Of a stretch of 8,253 bases of DNA, positions 6,935 to 8,253 are shown piece after piece; within the stretch, counting starts at the first letter, position 1; each line of letters opens with the position of its first letter. The position numbers and the translations under genes are program-made. Where the stretch lies: assembly GCA_937894935.1 (NCBI GenBank), contig CALAYC010000091.1, positions 1-8,253 on the forward strand, read 5' to 3'. The stretch is from an uncultured Verrucomicrobiota bacterium (GTDB lineage: Bacteria > Verrucomicrobiota > Verrucomicrobiia > Limisphaerales > JADLHS01). The notes under the pieces were generated by a model. The model did not search any database and was not told where the DNA came from. It was given only the letters and a program-made list of their open reading frames with translations.

Positions 6935-8253
6935 TTACCACCGGAATGTTACCTGCCCAAACACACTGCGTGGAATTTCCTGCTGAGTTCCGTATTCCGG
7001 ATGCCGCGGCTCCCAAAGGTTGCGGCCCACAACCGACAACTCGATCTGTTTGTATGCCCACGCGAGTCGCACATCAAAGGTCAGATAATCCGAAACTTGC
7101 GGATTGGGGAGCGCGTCAACGTATCGCGCGACTACGTCCAACTGAAAATGAGCCGGCAAATCCAAAATGGATTGCAGCATGACTTGATGCCTCGGATCGT
7201 TGCCCAGGGCCGGAATACCGGTGGCAAAATGCCCGGGTTTACCTCTCAATTCTTTCTCAAAATAAGTATATCCGCCGCGCAATCGCCAGCGTTCCAGTGG
7301 CTGGTATGTGCCGGACACCTCCACCCCCCATGATTCCCCCTCCACGCCATTTTCAATGGTTACGGGAAACGAAAGCACCTGAACGTTGTAGATATCATCG
7401 TAGGTATTGTAGAACGCGGCCAAAGAAAGGGATAACTGCGACATGGGTTGGACGCGATATCCCACTTCATAAGCAATGAGTTCTTCTGACTCAAAACCCG
7501 GGCCGCCCGCGATAATGTACGGAGGACTTTTAGGAATGTGGTAGTCCACATCAAAGCGGCCCGGAGAACGAACCGCTCTGGAAATCGCCCCCCAAAAAGT
7601 CTGTTGATCAGTCGGTGTCCAGGCCAAGCGCGCGCTGGGCTGAATTTCGAAACCGGTGAAATCATTGTGCTCCATCTTTGTGCCGACGATAAACTTCACC
7701 CGGTCTGGCGCCAGCGTCATTTCGTCCTGCACAAAGCCGCTGAAAAGATTCAGCTTTCGACGTTGCGGCACAAACCCAACCACCGTCGTACTGGTGGGCG
7801 TGTCCTGATCCATGTACCGATAGCCAAAGCCCCAGACGATGGTGTTCCAATCCGTCAGGAGGAAGCGATGTTGGAAATCGAAATCATAAGTATTCAACTC
7901 ATCGGAAATCGCACTGGGAACATCGCGTCGCCAGGTCCGATCCCAGTAAACTTGCAGGCTCAGGTCGGAATCTTCCGAGAAAGTGTGCGTCCAACGCCCG
8001 AGAACATTCTGTCCATTGACTGAGGATTCGCTGGGACTCGTTCGCTCTGATCCACCATAAAAATCCCCTTGCAAGGTCAGGGTGTTTGCTTCTGACGGCA
8101 GATAATCCATGCGAAACCCGCCTTGCGTCATGGCCCACGCATCAGCGGCCGGTTGGCCGCCAGGAAGGAACGTATGATTGTAATCAAACTGTTGCGCATA
8201 CACGCGGTAAAACAGGTTCGAACCAATTCGATCCCCATAACGCACCGCCCCCC
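6935..8253 (-). CDS. TonB-dependent outer-membrane receptor, beta-barrel part (5' end outside the window)
   Basis: The reverse-strand frame is open from the right edge to TAA (complement of 6935-6937), with 438 complete residues visible. The GTG at 8245 is internal. The sequence is alternating, aromatic-rich beta-barrel with family landmarks: RYGDRIGSNLFYRVY at the visible start, FSGFVQDEMTLAPDRVKFIVGTKMEHNDFTGFEIQPSARLAWTP in the middle (quoted in parts: FVQDEMTLAP, GFEIQPSARLAWTP), SRAVRSPGRFD, and the C-terminal EIPRSVFGQVTFRW. The end on an aromatic residue is the usual outer-membrane beta-signal for BAM insertion. The plug domain and TonB box would lie upstream, outside the window. Such receptors import siderophores, cobalamin or other large ligands using TonB energy; the ligand cannot be told here. 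No partner genes are visible. Two 60-base lines sampled in it hold 27 and 25 G/C, against 37 and 36 in two lines of the left-hand genes, so its base composition differs. Confidence 0.93.
   Translation of the reverse strand, partial: GAVRYGDRIGSNLFYRVYAQQFDYNHTFLPGGQPAADAWAMTQGGFRMDYLPSEANTLTLQGDFYGGSERTSPSESSVNGQNVLGRWTHTFSEDSDLSLQVYWDRTWRRDVPSAISDELNTYDFDFQHRFLLTDWNTIVWGFGYRYMDQDTPTSTTVVGFVPQRRKLNLFSGFVQDEMTLAPDRVKFIVGTKMEHNDFTGFEIQPSARLAWTPTDQQTFWGAISRAVRSPGRFDVDYHIPKSPPYIIAGGPGFESEELIAYEVGYRVQPMSQLSLSLAAFYNTYDDIYNVQVLSFPVTIENGVEGESWGVEVSGTYQPLERWRLRGGYTYFEKELRGKPGHFATGIPALGNDPRHQVMLQSILDLPAHFQLDVVARYVDALPNPQVSDYLTFDVRLAWAYKQIELSVVGRNLWEPRHPEYGTQQEIPRSVFGQVTFRW

Overview
The window looks like chromosomal DNA from a GC-moderate Gram-negative bacterium, most plausibly of the Verrucomicrobia/Planctomycetes (PVC) group. 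The evidence is indirect: a periplasmic VWA/GATase-like membrane protein of the kind found in PVC MoxR-type operons, a TonB-dependent outer-membrane receptor (so an outer membrane is present), weak Shine-Dalgarno use, and intergenic repeats. No rRNA or other phylogenetic marker is present to settle the lineage.

Bases 1-4538 (+ strand) are the 3' part of an operon of three tightly packed genes. They are the C-terminal part of a coiled-coil/low-complexity protein (cut by the left edge), a 788-residue membrane protein with a degenerate VWA domain and a GATase-like domain lacking a nucleophile Cys, and an exported caspase/legumain-like protein with a His-Cys pair and two EF-hand-type loops. The first two genes abut and the last two probably overlap by 4 bases. 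An AT-rich repeat sits in the start region of the third gene and makes its start uncertain. I infer an envelope-associated complex; the substrate is unknown.

Bases 4539-4838 are non-coding and hold a long imperfect hairpin (4594-4657) plus small dyads. Then comes icd (NADP-type isocitrate dehydrogenase, TCA cycle, 4839-6107) with a textbook intrinsic terminator, yhbY (ribosome-associated RNA-binding protein, 6197-6493) and a tRNA-Phe(GAA) gene with encoded CCA (6586-6661). These are housekeeping genes.

Bases 6662-6934 separate the tRNA from a convergent TonB-dependent receptor gene (- strand, cut by the right edge). They contain a 175-bp element with near-perfect 25/26-bp terminal inverted repeats and no credible ORF, which looks like a MITE or a transposon remnant. 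The receptor gene appears lower in GC than the left part of the window.

The best candidates for something new are the VWA/inactive-GATase plus caspase-like pair, the 175-bp inverted-repeat element and the 64-nt intergenic hairpin.
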